DNA of 64,000 bases from Thalassia testudinum (taxonomy: Eukaryota; Streptophyta; Magnoliopsida; Alismatales; Hydrocharitaceae), in NCBI GenBank assembly GCA_037157565.1, contig JAZHRO010000002.1, positions 34,368,501 through 34,432,500 of the forward strand, written 5' to 3'. The notes beneath the pieces were generated by a model that saw nothing but the letters and a program-made list of their open reading frames with translations, was not told the origin of the DNA and made no database searches. Numbering within the stretch: the first letter of the stretch is position 1; each line of letters begins with the position of its first letter. This document shows positions 34,553 to 47,140 of this stretch, piece by piece. The position numbers and the translations under genes were made by a program.

Positions 34553-35302
34553 CTGTAAGGAATTAATAAATGATCAAGTCATAATATTAATTTGTAAAGT
34601 GATTTTCCAAAAAAAGTAGTAGTGCTCGTAAAATTTCAACCGTATTCCATTCACAGGTAGAACTAATTATTCTTTCCTACGTTGTTACAGTTACGTAGCA
34701 ATTCAGTACTCAACAACTATCGCGTGAGAGGAGTCATTAATTTAATTACTTCAGAGTACAATTAATAATACCTTAATTACCCGCAAACTAAGTCGGGAAA
34801 GGATTGTTATTGTTTTTCCTGATGGTATTAAAACAAAACATGAAATTTGCAGCTGTATATTACTTATCTATATATTCAATTTAATTGTACGTCAAATCAG
34901 AGAAATACTTGACTATATAGAGTGAGTGTCATCAATGTGAGACCTTCTTTACGCATCCGTACGAATTCTTTCCCTTTGAAATATTTGTTTCTCATTTATT
35001 ATTAACTAATTGATTTCTCAAATCATTTCTGAATAAACCTGACGGCATTGAACGAAAAGGATTCTTTGACCCCACCAGCCATTTACTTCAAAGCAATACA
35101 TAAATTCTGTATCAATAGAAGAGAATCATTTGTTTGCAGATGGTGATATACGCAAACTACCTGTCATGGTAATCTTTGTTTGCAGATAGTGATATATATA
35201 GCCACATGTACGTAATGCAGGCAGCAGTAGTTTTCGTAAATACCTGGGCTTCAAAAGTATGTCATACATAGTTTACAGTTACGGTGAATAGAGGCTGCAC
35301 TG
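34553..35302. other. AT-rich sequence upstream of the carbonic anhydrase exons, no gene seen
   Basis: The first exon with a signal peptide should lie here on the minus strand, but no ATG followed by a hydrophobic stretch and a donor site was convincing. Confidence 0.5.
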
Positions 35303-35317
35303 CTGAACGAGCGTCCT

Positions 35318-36331
35318 TTTTCTTTTTTTTTAATAAACATTTCATTGCAAGAGAAGTTTTTCATAAAAAGAGATGCACTCCAAAGGGAAAGGAAAAAGAT
35401 AGAAGATCCTCACCCATGAAGGGAGAAATACGCCTCGAGGAAATGGGGAACACAAAATAAAAAATAAGACCAAAAAGAAAAGGAGAAAGAAAAAGAAAAT
35501 ACCCCTAGATTGGGAATCAGACAAACTCCTAAAAGAGAACAATCCACACTCATAGAATGGCTAAGCGTAGTGAGATAGAATCTCGAAGATCGTGCTAACG
35601 ATTGACTGAATAAATCGGCCCCTGACATATGTCAGAAAATCTGGTCGTAATAATTCAGGGTCACACGTGGTCCCCAACAAAACTTAAACTACACTAAAAA
35701 CAAAGAAAAAGAAATGAACAACACCATCCACAATCGAACAAGCCAACCATAGCATCAACGACCTGCACGCAAAATGAGACCAAGCAACAAAACGCAATGA
35801 CACTGGACCACAACGGCAAGCCATTGCCAGCCGATCCTCCGCCGCCGTACGTTAGCGCTCTCATCGCAGTGCACTGCCAAGCGCACGCCAGTGCACATAC
35901 AGCCTCGCACCCTTCAACCACTGCTCTTCGTCGTGCTTGCTACCGCGTGGAAGGAGTGACCTCCACGAACATCGAAGCACCAACAGAACTAGGTCGGAGG
36001 ACCACCATCAGCACTGGCAAGCCACAATAGAAGAGCCCCATAGCACACAACGACAGCCATCGCCACTGGCCAAAGCACATGCCATCGTCATGCCCTTGCT
36101 AGCCGCAACGCCCATGAACAGTTGTGCATGTCGGTCTCAAGGAAGATGGGGTGTTCTAGAGGAAGGGGAAGGAGATCTGGACAGTGGGGGGGCCTCGATC
36201 AGCTCCTACCGGCCGATCAAGGCCCCGTACTGTAGCTCTATTCGACACTCAAGAGAGAGGAAGGAAGGGAGATGGGTGGAGAGTAAATCAAATTTGTACT
36301 TCCTTATATTTCCATACTCTTGTCCTTTTCA
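35318..36331 (-). mobile_element. Non-LTR-type insertion (LINE, SINE or processed transcript)
   Basis: The 15-bp word CTGAACGAGCGTCCT (35303-35317) recurs with one change after the insert (36332-36346). A T-rich run starts directly at the left duplication (35318-35332), as for a minus-strand element made by target-primed reverse transcription. The body is GC-richer than its surroundings (35800-36250) and has no RT motif, so it is either a 5'-truncated or non-autonomous element, or a retrocopied transcript. A minus-strand frame of 75 codons at 35694-35921 is Cys/Ala-rich, and I would not call it a gene. Confidence 0.65.
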
Positions 36332-36600
36332 CTGAACGAGTGTCCTGGCACTTCATCGTGAGTGCCATTGGTCAGACTTCCTATTTACTAAGAAGACTCA
36401 AACCTTGCCCTCCATGAATGGAAAAAAGAAAACACAGCTCTATTTGGCAAAGAAAATAAATTTGTGAAATGAGTAGAGAAATTAATAGGAAAAGAGTAAA
36501 ATAAATATTGAAATAAGTTAATATACATGAATAGTTTAGCAAGTTAAAATTATTTTATAGAGAGAGTAGAATAACTTTAACTTAAGTTAAGTGAAACTTG

Positions 36601-36850
36601 GGGTCGAGGAGTAGCATAGTTGGTGCCTCCCCACCCCATAAGTGCCTCCCTCTTGCGGGGCGTGGGTTCAAGTCCCTATCTCCTCCCTTTGTGGTAAAAA
36701 TTGCTTCACCTCCCATTCCCTCCCCGAGTGGTTGAGCTCAACTCCTGCTTCAGGTTTGTAGGTCCGATCTCCCATGTGGTTAATTGACTCACCACCTGCA
36801 GCAAGTTATAGATTCGCATCTCCACCCTCGGGTGTACGTCTAGGGGGAGG
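36601..36850 (+). mobile_element. tRNA-derived SINE-like sequence with repeated modules
   Basis: GTAGCATAGTTGG (36611-36623) fits an RNA polymerase III A box and GGGTTCAAGTCCC (36664-36676) fits a B box, at tRNA-like spacing. Two weaker tRNA-like modules follow, each ending in a B-box-like word: GAGTGGTTGAGCTC...GTAGGTCCGATCTCC, then GTGGTTAATTGAC...AGATTCGCATCTCC. No poly(A) end or target duplication was found, so this might instead be part of a larger element. Confidence 0.45.
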
Positions 36851-37496
36851 ATAATGGTTCCAAATACACACTAGTAAGAAACATGATTACAATCTCTCTT
36901 TTCGTCTCTAATTGCCTTTCCTCGGGCCCCTCGGGCCTCTCTCTGCTATTTATAGTACTAGAGTTAGATCCCTTTGCGAGATCTTTTGATCGGATATGCC
37001 TATTGTCAAGGAACGTATGTTGTTAGGTCATTAATTGCGGCGGTCATGTCAGCATTTATTTGGGGTTATGGCCACGTACTTTTGCCGCCATCCCTTTGGC
37101 ACTGGATCTTTTAAGTGGGTTAGATCCTCCAGTCCTGCCCATGTCCAAGCCTTCCCAAGTGTAGGCGGTTTGGACCTTTGGGCCCCGACTCAGGCGGGTC
37201 AGATTTTTAGACCCATCTGTAAATCCTTCTTTGGATGTGGGTAGGTCGGATCCCCGGATCCACCTATATCTGAGCCTTTCTGCGACATATCCTTCTTTTT
37301 GGGTTTTTTCCACGGAGTTTTGGGTGTGAGGGCATTTTTTGCCTCTCATCATATGCCCCTTACTCTCGAGCTAGTGGATGATAGCTGAGAGAGTAACGGT
37401 TGTGGTAAGAAGCTCCGCAATAGATAATGCCCCCAAATGTTGCCCTGGTTATTTATTTAAGCAGGGGAGCATTTGTTATGGAGCGGGTTTTGCCCC
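36851..37496 (-). repeat. Unclassified LTR-like tract with minus-strand TATA box
   Basis: CTATAAATAG can be read on the minus strand at 36946-36955, followed by a Cys/Ser-poor, G-rich leader, as in plant LTR promoters. No coding motif or boundary could be set. The class is a guess. Confidence 0.25.
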
Positions 37497-37735
37497 GAAT
37501 GCCCGCCTGTTATGTTGCCTGACCTTAAAAAGGTAGCTTAAAGGGTACTTAGCTAGTATATTGTTGTCCTTAAGAGGAGGGAGGAGGAACATTTGCCTGC
37601 TATGTTACCAGCCTTAAGAGGCGACGTGAGGCACGTCCGCCTGTTATATTACCAACCTTAAAAGGTAGTTTGAGGTGCGTCCGCCTATTGTATTACTGGC
37701 CTTAAAAGGTTGTGTGAGGCACATCCGCCTGCTGT
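37497..37735. repeat. 44-bp degenerate tandem repeat
   Basis: Units of the form (T)CCGCCTGTTATATTAC, followed by CCTTAAAAGG and a G-rich end, start at about 37592, 37636, 37680 and 37724, exactly 44 bp apart, with an earlier related copy at about 37499. Confidence 0.75.
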
Positions 37736-37959
37736 ATGATAAATGCCAATTTATCATCATTCTTATACCCTAAAACAAACCTAGCTCTTAGGATTTTAAC
37801 ATTGCAAATGGGTTTTCGGGTTGCATTTAGGCATCAATTAGGTTAGGCATGCATTGCATATTTTGTTGTATTTTTGACACGTTTATTTGAGTGTTAGAGA
37901 TGAATAGATAATCAGATTCCTAAAACACTATCACTCAAGAAGGCAACTAGTGAAGAGGA

Positions 37960-38640
37960 AGCTCATTCCAGCTGGGAGCCAGCCAAATCCAGCTCATCAA
38001 AGTTGGATACCTACTCACTTGAGTTAGGGTTAGCTCATTAAGCTCCATTCAGCTCATCTTAGCTGAATGGTAGCTCAAGATAGCTCATCTTAGCTCACCC
38101 TAGCTTAAGTTAGCTCAGATCCTGCTCAACTTAGTTGAGTCTAGCTTACCTTAGCTCTAATTAGTTCACTGGGAGCTCTAGTTAGCTCAACTAAGTTGAC
38201 TAGAGTCCACCTCAGCTTAGGTCTAGCTACTTCCAGCTCCACTCAACTCAAGTCAGTTGAAGATGACTACATACAGCTCAGGCCAACTCAAGTCTAGCTC
38301 CCAGGGACTCCACTTATCTCAACCTAGTTGAGTTAAGCTACCTTAGCTACTCTAGCTAGCTAGGTCCTTCCCGGGAAATTCAGACCCAACTCACCTCAGC
38401 ATATTTCAACAGAAGCCAACTTACTTTAGCTTGGTTAGTAGCTAGCAAAGAACTAGCAAGCTAAGCCAGCTAAAGTAGCTCCCTGCAACTCCCTTCAATA
38501 GCTACCAGCTCCAGTTCAACTCTAGACATTCCTTCCTCAGCTCCTCTTCCCTAAACCCTAGCTCCATCCCACCTCCACCTCTACTCAACTACTAGCTAAG
38601 CAAGCTTAGCTAGCTTAGCTTAGCTACATCTCAGCTCCCA
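37960..38640. repeat. AGCT-word-rich low-complexity tract
   Basis: The words AGCTCA, TAGCT and AACTC recur dozens of times in irregular spacing (for example CATCTTAGCTCACCCTAGCT). No open frame fits. The continuation, 38640-39310, is C/A-rich and holds several TTGGCGCCAA palindromes. Confidence 0.7.
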
Positions 38641-39316
38641 CTGGCCATCCACCACCTACAACCTAACTCCACCTCATCACCTAACTAGTCCACCTAACTC
38701 CACCTACTCCTGCCTAGGTTGGCGCCAACCAACATGCTACCCTTGGCCCCTCAACCACCACCAAAAGTCACCTTGTTTTGGCAGCAACTCACCCTTCTAG
38801 AACCCCCCTCTTTTGGTGCCTAAACACACCCACATCCTAGCCCTGCACATCTCCTTTAAACCTATCTCCACCATCCACCTAACCCCCTTCTAGAAAGCTA
38901 AGTTGGCACCAAGGATAAGCACCCTTCCACCACCATAACTACCTCCTAACCGCCCTAAGTTGGTGCCAAAATACCCTACACACATCCCTACAAATTGGCG
39001 CCAACATCACCTAACCCCACCTAAACCCACCTACCTTACACCCTCTCACTTGACGCCACCTTACATCCACCACCCATATCCTAACTACCACCCTATAACC
39101 TAATCCTAGCCATACAACACATCAATCAACCCCTTAACCTTAACCCATATAGAGTTGGCGCCAACTCTACTCCACCCACCATAACTACCACCTCATGCAT
39201 CCTTCTACCTCCACGCCAACCCTAATCCACCATCCATCCACCAGCTTCCATATCTTAGCCATCCATAACACCACTCTTCCCTAACCATAGTCAACACCAA
39301 CCTCCACCCCTTCTAC

Positions 39317-39327
39317 TCTATAAAAAG
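39317..39327 (+). promoter_or_regulatory. TATA box
   Basis: TCTATAAAAAG sits at the border from a C-rich tract to a leader-like A/G-rich tract. A second candidate, CTATAAAAGG, lies at 40178-40187 before a GC-rich tract (40240-41220) that resembles LTR leaders. The open frames in 40339-41219 show no family resemblance and overlap on both strands. Confidence 0.4.
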
Positions 39328-41234
39328 ACCTATAACCACCACCATTTCCTTCATCCTTTGGCTTCATTTTTTTTCCACCTTCATCCCACTAAATCCACGG
39401 CCAAGAGAAGAAGGAGAAGAAGATTAAGGGGACACTCTGTCCCCTTGGTGCCTTCCCCTCTTCCCTTCTCTCTTGTGCCCCCACCAGCCAGAGGAGCAGA
39501 CAGGCAAGGAGGACCATAGGAGGAGGTCTTGAGGGTGGTGTGATTAGCATGATTTCATATGCGAAAAGATTTAAGTTAGAAAGTCCGTCATCGTAGTGCG
39601 TAGAAATCTGCTACCTGATAAAATTTATAACCGAAACTCCAAGGGAGTCCCAGGTCAAACACGGGGAGGCGAATGTTTGGTTTGAAAACTGTGCTTTTGA
39701 TTTTATTTATTTTTTTTGTTTTTATCTTTTGAGATTTTTTTGGTATTTTTATAAGGCAAGAGATCAGGTCATAAGGATGAGAGGTTTGGGTCAATTGTAA
39801 GGCGATTACCGAAAACTGCATTTAATTGAGAGGAGATCGGGTCGTAAGGATGAGAGGTTCGGTAACCGCCAATGCATATTAGGGTTCTATAACCGCATTT
39901 GTAAAAAATACATGCATGCATGCATTTAATTGAGAGGAGAGGAGAATAAATACATGGCCTCGCAATTTACTTTTTTCCTCAAGTGCATCTCTGCTAATTC
40001 ACCATCTTTTTAATTTTTATTTCCCTTGATTTTTAAATCTTCCCTGCGGCTGCGTGGAACACCTTTCTTCCTCGCAAGCCATTCCCTGCAGCTGCCCTTC
40101 CCTGCGGCTGCCTCTCCCTGCCAAGGCCATGCATGAGCCATGCACAGCCAGGGCATGGCCGTGCATGGCTTCTTCCTCTATAAAAGGCCACGACTTCTTC
40201 TTCTTCAAGAAGCCTGGTCCCAACAAAGAAAAAAGCCCGCTGCTTCTTCTTCATCAAGCCACCACCCTCTCCTCCATCTCCCTCCATACGTCGGCCCTCC
40301 TCCTCTAAGGAGACACCCGGCGGGCAGGAGCCCTCACTGTGGTGCACACCACCACAGTGAGACCACCACCGCCCAGCTCTTCAAAGAGCCGATGGGCGTG
40401 GTGGCTCTTTTCTAGCTTTTTTTACATTTCCAGCACCTTCAGCCACGGCCGCAAGCTTCAAGGTCTGAAGCTCGAAGCTCGGCGGCAGCAGTTGCGGCAA
40501 GGCAGCAGCAGCAGCCCCAGCCCCTTCCATGTGCGCCTGCAGGCGCCCTCGCCCTCCACACGCGCCTGCGTCGCCTCTCCGCCTTCACTTCTTCGCTCTG
40601 TCACACGCTCGCTTCCGCCCACAATTGGCCTCTGCGCACCTCTGCAGCGGCCGGCCAAGCATCCCAGCAGTGCCCGCGTCGCCCTTGCGTTCTCCCGCGC
40701 ACGCCATCTCCCTCTCCGCGCACTCTGTCGTGAGCTTCTTCGTGCTCGCAACCGGCCGGCGCAGATCCTCTTCCTCGCGCGCCAACCCATGCATGCCAGC
40801 CGCGAGCCGGCCACACTCACTGCATCTACAGCTCCCGGTCACGCGGTGCGGCCGACCACTGTAGCCACTGTTCACGCGAGTCTGCGCGACATTGTGGCTA
40901 CACTGGGGTGATCGGAAAGCTTCTCACTTTACCGGTCACCCAGCGCGCCGCAACCAGCTGTAGCCCGTGCGCTCGTCTCCGCCCACGTCGCCCGCACTCG
41001 CCTGCACCTGTCTGCCTCGCCCGCACTCGCCTGCACCTGTCTGCCTTCGCCCACTCCCTTGCCTGTGCCTGCGAGCGCCCGCGCAGCCTTCGCACAGCAC
41101 GGTGCGTTGCGTCTTCTCTCCGCGCCCTCGCCCTCCAGCGCGTGCTTGCCCGCGCACATACGCTCCTGCACGTGGGCTTGAGGACCATCAGACAGTGCCC
41201 TGAAGCTCAGACGCCTTAACCGCTCTAGCCAGCA

Positions 41235-41940
<706 letters not shown>

Positions 41941-42638
41941 CACATTATTTGCCATACGTTGTATCGTGGGAATATCTATACCAGTTGCTGATATTCCCCG
42001 ACACACGCATACAAAAAGTGTGGTACATACATCTTCCACCATCCATCCCACACTCCACGCGGTACCTAGTCCCGTTGGTTGCATCTTTCTAGATGACGAC
42101 CGACTCAACACCGTGCTACACTCCATCTCCGCCTCCACCCCCACCCCTTTATATACATAATATATACCTATATACATATACTGTATTTACTTTATTTTTG
42201 TTTCACTTTCCTGTTAGTGAAAAGATAAAAGAAATATATAAAAGAGAAAAGATAATCTTTGACCTCCAAGTACTCCGTCTTGTGAATAGCAAGACCTGTT
42301 TTGGAACTCTATTTTGGCTCAAAGCCAAGAACCCAATTTTGAGGGTGTGCCTCAAGGACAAAGATTACCAAAAAAATCTAAATAGAAAAAAAAACATCAA
42401 AAACACAATAAACGAAAGGAAGAGACTCATTGTAGGAAAGGCGTAGAAACTCAACTTGTAACCCCACTTCCCTGAGTTCGACCCTGGGCCTAAAAGTGAC
42501 AAGATAAAATCAAGTAGGCCAGGTTAAAAAAATTTTGTAAAGAGATGGTTAGGTCCGATTTAGGTTAACCACTATACACACTTCAACGATAAAATCACCA
42601 TATCAACAACCTATTCGGGTCTGACACCACACCTTTTC

Positions 42639-42656
42639 TGGCACCATTGCCGGGGA
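42639..42656 (+). other. tRNA-Asp-type primer binding site
   Basis: TGGCACCATTGCCGGGGA differs at two positions from the usual plant Asp primer site and is followed by AGTGCGCC. It marks the internal start of a plus-strand element of which only about 100 bp survive before element C. Confidence 0.6.
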
Positions 42657-42742
42657 AGTGCGCCTTCAAGTATGTTTCTATTCAATTCCTTTCAATTTTT
42701 CTCTTCTCTCTTCACGGGTATCTTTGTTTTTGGTGTGTAGGT

Positions 42743-45594
42743 TGTAACGACCCGATTCCCGAATCCCTACGAGACACGAGAATCGGACCAACTCGACTGA
42801 TCCCAAGACCCAGTCGTCCAGCGAGAAAGTAACCAAAAGAGCAGTAAAATAAACCACATTCACCATATATATAATTAGCAGTAACAAAATACAGTAGTAA
42901 AGATAGAAGTACTACAGTATACACCACCACAACAGTAAAGAAATTAAACATGTACATAACCATGAAGCCTACAATAAAAAGAGTACAGGGGTAACAGAAC
43001 TACTCACTACAACGGAAAGAAAGGTATAGTGGGTACTACACAGGTAACACTACTATGCTCTACTAGGCCCAGCGCCCTTTGCAGCCGCCGACTCTAGCTG
43101 CTCAACACCTGGTCCTAAAAAGGTAACAAAGGTGACACATCAGCGAAACGTTGAGTAGAGTGACAACTAAAAGCTAAGAAGCAGTAAGGTGGACAATAGC
43201 TGTTATATTTCTAATTTCTTTCTTTATATTTTTCCATTTATTCACTATTGATTTATTTCTCAGATCCTTCTCTTGATCTTGAATGTTCCTCGTGGGAACG
43301 ATCTTGATTGCAGTCTCTTCCGAAAAGTAGAAGTAACATGTGGTGCTCTTCCGGCCAGGAGAGTCCCCCGTGGTGGTCCTACCCTCAATCAACCACCCCA
43401 AGGTCGCTGACAGACGTAACGGTGACTACAGCACGCGTGATAAACGCACGGGCAGCTTCCCCGCAGTGGCACGCAGTCAGTTGTTTCCATTAACGGGTGC
43501 ACCCAAAGCACAGCGCGGAACCGGTATAGGGCAGAGCCCTCTCAGTAACAGGGGTCCAGCCCCTCCACAGTAACCAAACAGGGGTCTTGCCCCTCCACAG
43601 TCCGTGCACCCTCACCTGACTACCCTGGTTTGCCCGGTGGGCCTAACAAGTCGGTGTAGGATGGCTAGCTGAACCCTGGGGCCCGTGGGGTGGCTAGTCC
43701 CTCCCAACACTAGTAGCTCTCCCCGGTACGTGGTACGCGAGGGCCAAGAATCGGTACAAAGTGGCCAGACCTAACCCTGGGTCCCTAGCGCGGCTGGCTC
43801 ACCTCTGCACTAAGAGGTAACAGGTGTTTTCCTTGGTACTACATACCCAAGGGACAACAAACTTTCCCATTCACTTTTCCAGTTCCATCCCATTTATTTC
43901 CAGGAGTTCTACTCCTAATTCCCCGTAGCGTTCATGCTCATGTTTCTCAGGCCAAGCCATACTAGGTTTCATCATTTCAGGTTGATTCGCATATATTACG
44001 TGTTCCAACATTCACTTCTTTTTCTTTCCAATTTGTATACAAGCAGCTCGTATTTATTTTCAACCAATAGAAATTTCATGCAACAGTTACTAGTAACAGT
44101 ACTCTACATTTCACAAGCAGCTATTATCCAATTACAGACAATTATCATTATTTTATCCACTTATCCAAGATTGCAATTCAGGCATTCAAGACATTTGTTT
44201 CCATGTTCTATGTTCCTAGGGTTCATGCCACACCCTAGGATCTACCATTCAGTCTAGTTTTCAGGTCCTAGGATTCATGCCATACCCTAGGATCTACCAT
44301 TCAGTCTAGTTTTCAGGTCCTACGATTCATGCCATACCATAGGATCTATCATTTAATTCAGATATGCATTAATGTTTGTAATTAACTAAGGGAAGCCACT
44401 CCACCAGCAAAATCGGGAGTAATGGGGGCGTGTTCAGCAAACCCGCGTGCCTCCACAACCCCCAGAGCCACAATGGAACGGGGTCCTAACACAAGGATCA
44501 ACATAAGGAGTTACTCAAAGCAGTATACAATTACTGTAAACAGGTAGAGGAACTAAATCTGGGAAGAACGAAACCTGAAACGCGGAAAACGGACTCCGAA
44601 CGGACCCTAAACGGGTCAAAAATAACCAGTCTGTCCAAAATTAGACATCTGGAACTTCTTCCAGATGTCTTAAAAGACAGCTCAGGTCATACCTTGGTCT
44701 GCGCAGTCCTTCAGATGTCCAGAAGCCCACTGGAACGTCTGGACCGCTGGACCGTCTGGAGGTCCGATTGTCACCCCGGACGTCTGGAGGCCCTCTCCGT
44801 CATCTGGTGCTATGCCCAGACGTCTGATCTGTTTGGGATGGCGAGCCCTTACGCCTTCTCGAACAAGTCCTGCACACACACACACCCACTCTCATCACGA
44901 AAAGGTGCAGAAGACCTCAGCGGAACGGCTGCATGGCTGTACACGCGAAAGGAGGAGAAGACAAAAATAACGTACTTGTCAGACATTTGGACCTTCCTCC
45001 AGACGTCGTCTGCGTCATCTGGACGTAAGTCCAGACGTCTGATTTTGGGAAATTTTACCAGAACCAGGACCTTTTCTCTCTCTGCCCGCAATGCACGGTC
45101 GTGTCGCACCGCATCTGCCTGCTGCCAAAGCTACAGCAGCTCCTCCGCGGCACCACATGCTCGCTACTCTCCCGCCGGTTGGCTCTAGCTGCCCCGGCAA
45201 GCTTTCACCCTCGCGGTCGAGCTCCTTCTTCCTCTCGCAACAGCCCCTCCTCCCCGCACACTCGCAGCAGCCACTGTTGCCACTCTCACTCGCTCGCGCT
45301 CTCTCGCTGACAGGGAGAAGAAGAAGAAGGCGGTGGAGTGAGGGTGAGGGAGAGGGAAACCGTATTTGAAGGTAGCCGCAGGGAGAGAGAAAGAGAAAAG
45401 CTATATCTACAGGGAGGGAGGAAAGAGAAAGAGGAGGGTGGCGGGTTCAGTCTGCGCATGCATGCACGTAGAAGCGAACCCGTACGCCGAAAAAATTTAA
45501 TTCCAGACGTCTGGGAAGGCTTCCAGACATCTGGCCAGACATCTGGGCCACTTCCCGGACATCTTAAACGACGGTTGATGCCCTGGTCGTAACA
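42743..45594 (-). mobile_element. 3' LTR of Tekay C
   Basis: 2,852 bp, reading TGTAACGACCCG...GGTCGTAACA on the plus strand. It has the same order of blocks as the other Tekay LTRs in reverse. GACGTC words lie in 44640-44825 and 44975-45035 and at the right end (about 45500-45570), many decayed to GATGTC or GACATC. The preceding bases TAGGT would be the target duplication; the partner lies outside the window. Confidence 0.9.
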
Positions 45595-45676
45595 ATATAA
45601 TAAACTCAAAGGAAGTTTCATCCCCGAAACTTGCGCTAACTAGGGTATGGGAAAGAATAATATATGCATAACAAAC

Positions 45677-47140
45677 TCAAAGGGGATTGAAGCCGATCTG
45701 AAAGGACGTACCCGCGAAAAGCTCCGGGTACCGCTCCTGCATCGCCACCTCAGGCTCCCAGGTAGCCTCCTCGTACCGCTGGCTCCTCCACAAGACCTTT
45801 TCCAGGGGTACTTGTTTTCGTCTCAGACTGCGGACGGCTCTGTCAAGAATCTGCACTGGCCGCTCGGGGTAGGTCAGGTCGTCGCCCACCTCGATGCTCT
45901 CGTGACTCAGGACATGACTGGGATCGGTGATGTACTTCCTGAGGTTGGACACGTGGAACACGTCGTGCACACCAGAAAGCTGTGGAGGGAGGGCAAGCCT
46001 GTAAGCAACGGGTCCAACCCGCTCCAGGACCTCAAAGGGCCCCACGAACCTCAGTGTGAGCTTCCCTCTCACCCCAAACTGCTGCAGGCCCTTCATGGGT
46101 GAAACACGAAGGAAGACGTGGTCCCCAACCTCAAACTGCACCTCTCAGCATTTCTGATGTGCGTAGCTCTTCTGCCTGCTCCTGATAGTGCGGAGTCGCC
46201 TGTGAATCTACTCGACTATCTCCTGACTCTGCTGGATCAGCTTGGGGCCAACCTCCCACTTGGTCCCCACCTCGACCCAACTCAAGGGTGCCGTACATCT
46301 CCGTCCGTATAGAGCCATGTAGGGTGCCATGTCGATGCTCGAGTGATAACTGTTATTATATGAAAACTCCGCCAGGGGCAAGTGCTCCTCCCAAGAGCTC
46401 CTCCAGTCCAGTACACAGGCACGCAAAAGGTCCTCAAGTGTTTGTATCGTGCGCTCAGACTGTCCGTCTGTCTGGGGGTGGTAAGTTGTACTGAACCTCA
46501 ACTGCGTCCCCAGGGCCTGCTGAAACTCATCCCAAAACTAGGACGTAAAGCTGGTATCCCGGTCGGATACGATCTCCCACGGAACTCCATGTAGACGTAC
46601 CACGTTGCGGATATACCTCTCTGCCAACTGTGCTGGTCCCAATGTAACTCGGATCGGCAAGAAATGCGCCATCTTCGTCAATCTATTAATGATTACCCAG
46701 ACTGCGTTGTGTCCTCGCTGGGTAACAGGTAAGCCCACCACCAAGTCCATTGTGATGCTCTCCCACTTCCACTCTGGCATTGGAAGTGGCTGTAGCGGCC
46801 CTGCAGGCCTCTGATGCTCGGCTTTCACCTGCTGGCACACTAAACACTGCTGCACGAATTCACCCACATCCCGCTTCATCCCCCTCCACCGAAACTCGCG
46901 TCTCAAGTCATGGTACATCTTCGTGTTTCCAGGATGTATGGTGAATCTGGAACCGTGTGCCTCAGTCAGGAGCTCTCTCAACAGCTCCTCGTATCTAGGA
47001 ACGCACAAACGTCCCCTTAGGCGCAGCACCTGGTCTGTGAAAGAGAAGTGCCCTGGGTCTCCTAACAGTACTCTGCCGCGCAAGGATTGCAAGTACGAGT
47101 CAGCCATCTGTCCTGTGATGATGCGATCTATTAGCTCTGG
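45677..47140 (-). pseudogene. Tekay C integrase and chromodomain, broken
   Basis: Reading leftwards from 47107 there are SYLQSLRGRVLLG, the zinc-finger end [38 protein letters not shown], a TAG at 46538, then [20 protein letters not shown] and YNNSYHSS, a TAG at 46208, then [18 protein letters not shown] and the chromodomain end EATWEPEVAMQERYPELF, finishing at 45677. Both TAGs stand where copy A has CAG. All three DDE residues remain. The right edge is the target duplication of the Athila insertion. Confidence 0.9.

Noticed and set aside
36601..36690. Functional tRNA gene
   Set aside because: A and B box words are present, but no cloverleaf with paired acceptor stem could be drawn; a SINE-like origin is more likely.
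40339..41219. GC-rich frames on both strands resembling a secreted or Arg-rich protein
   Set aside because: Overlapping frames on both strands, no motif, and a position downstream of a TATA box inside LTR-like DNA.
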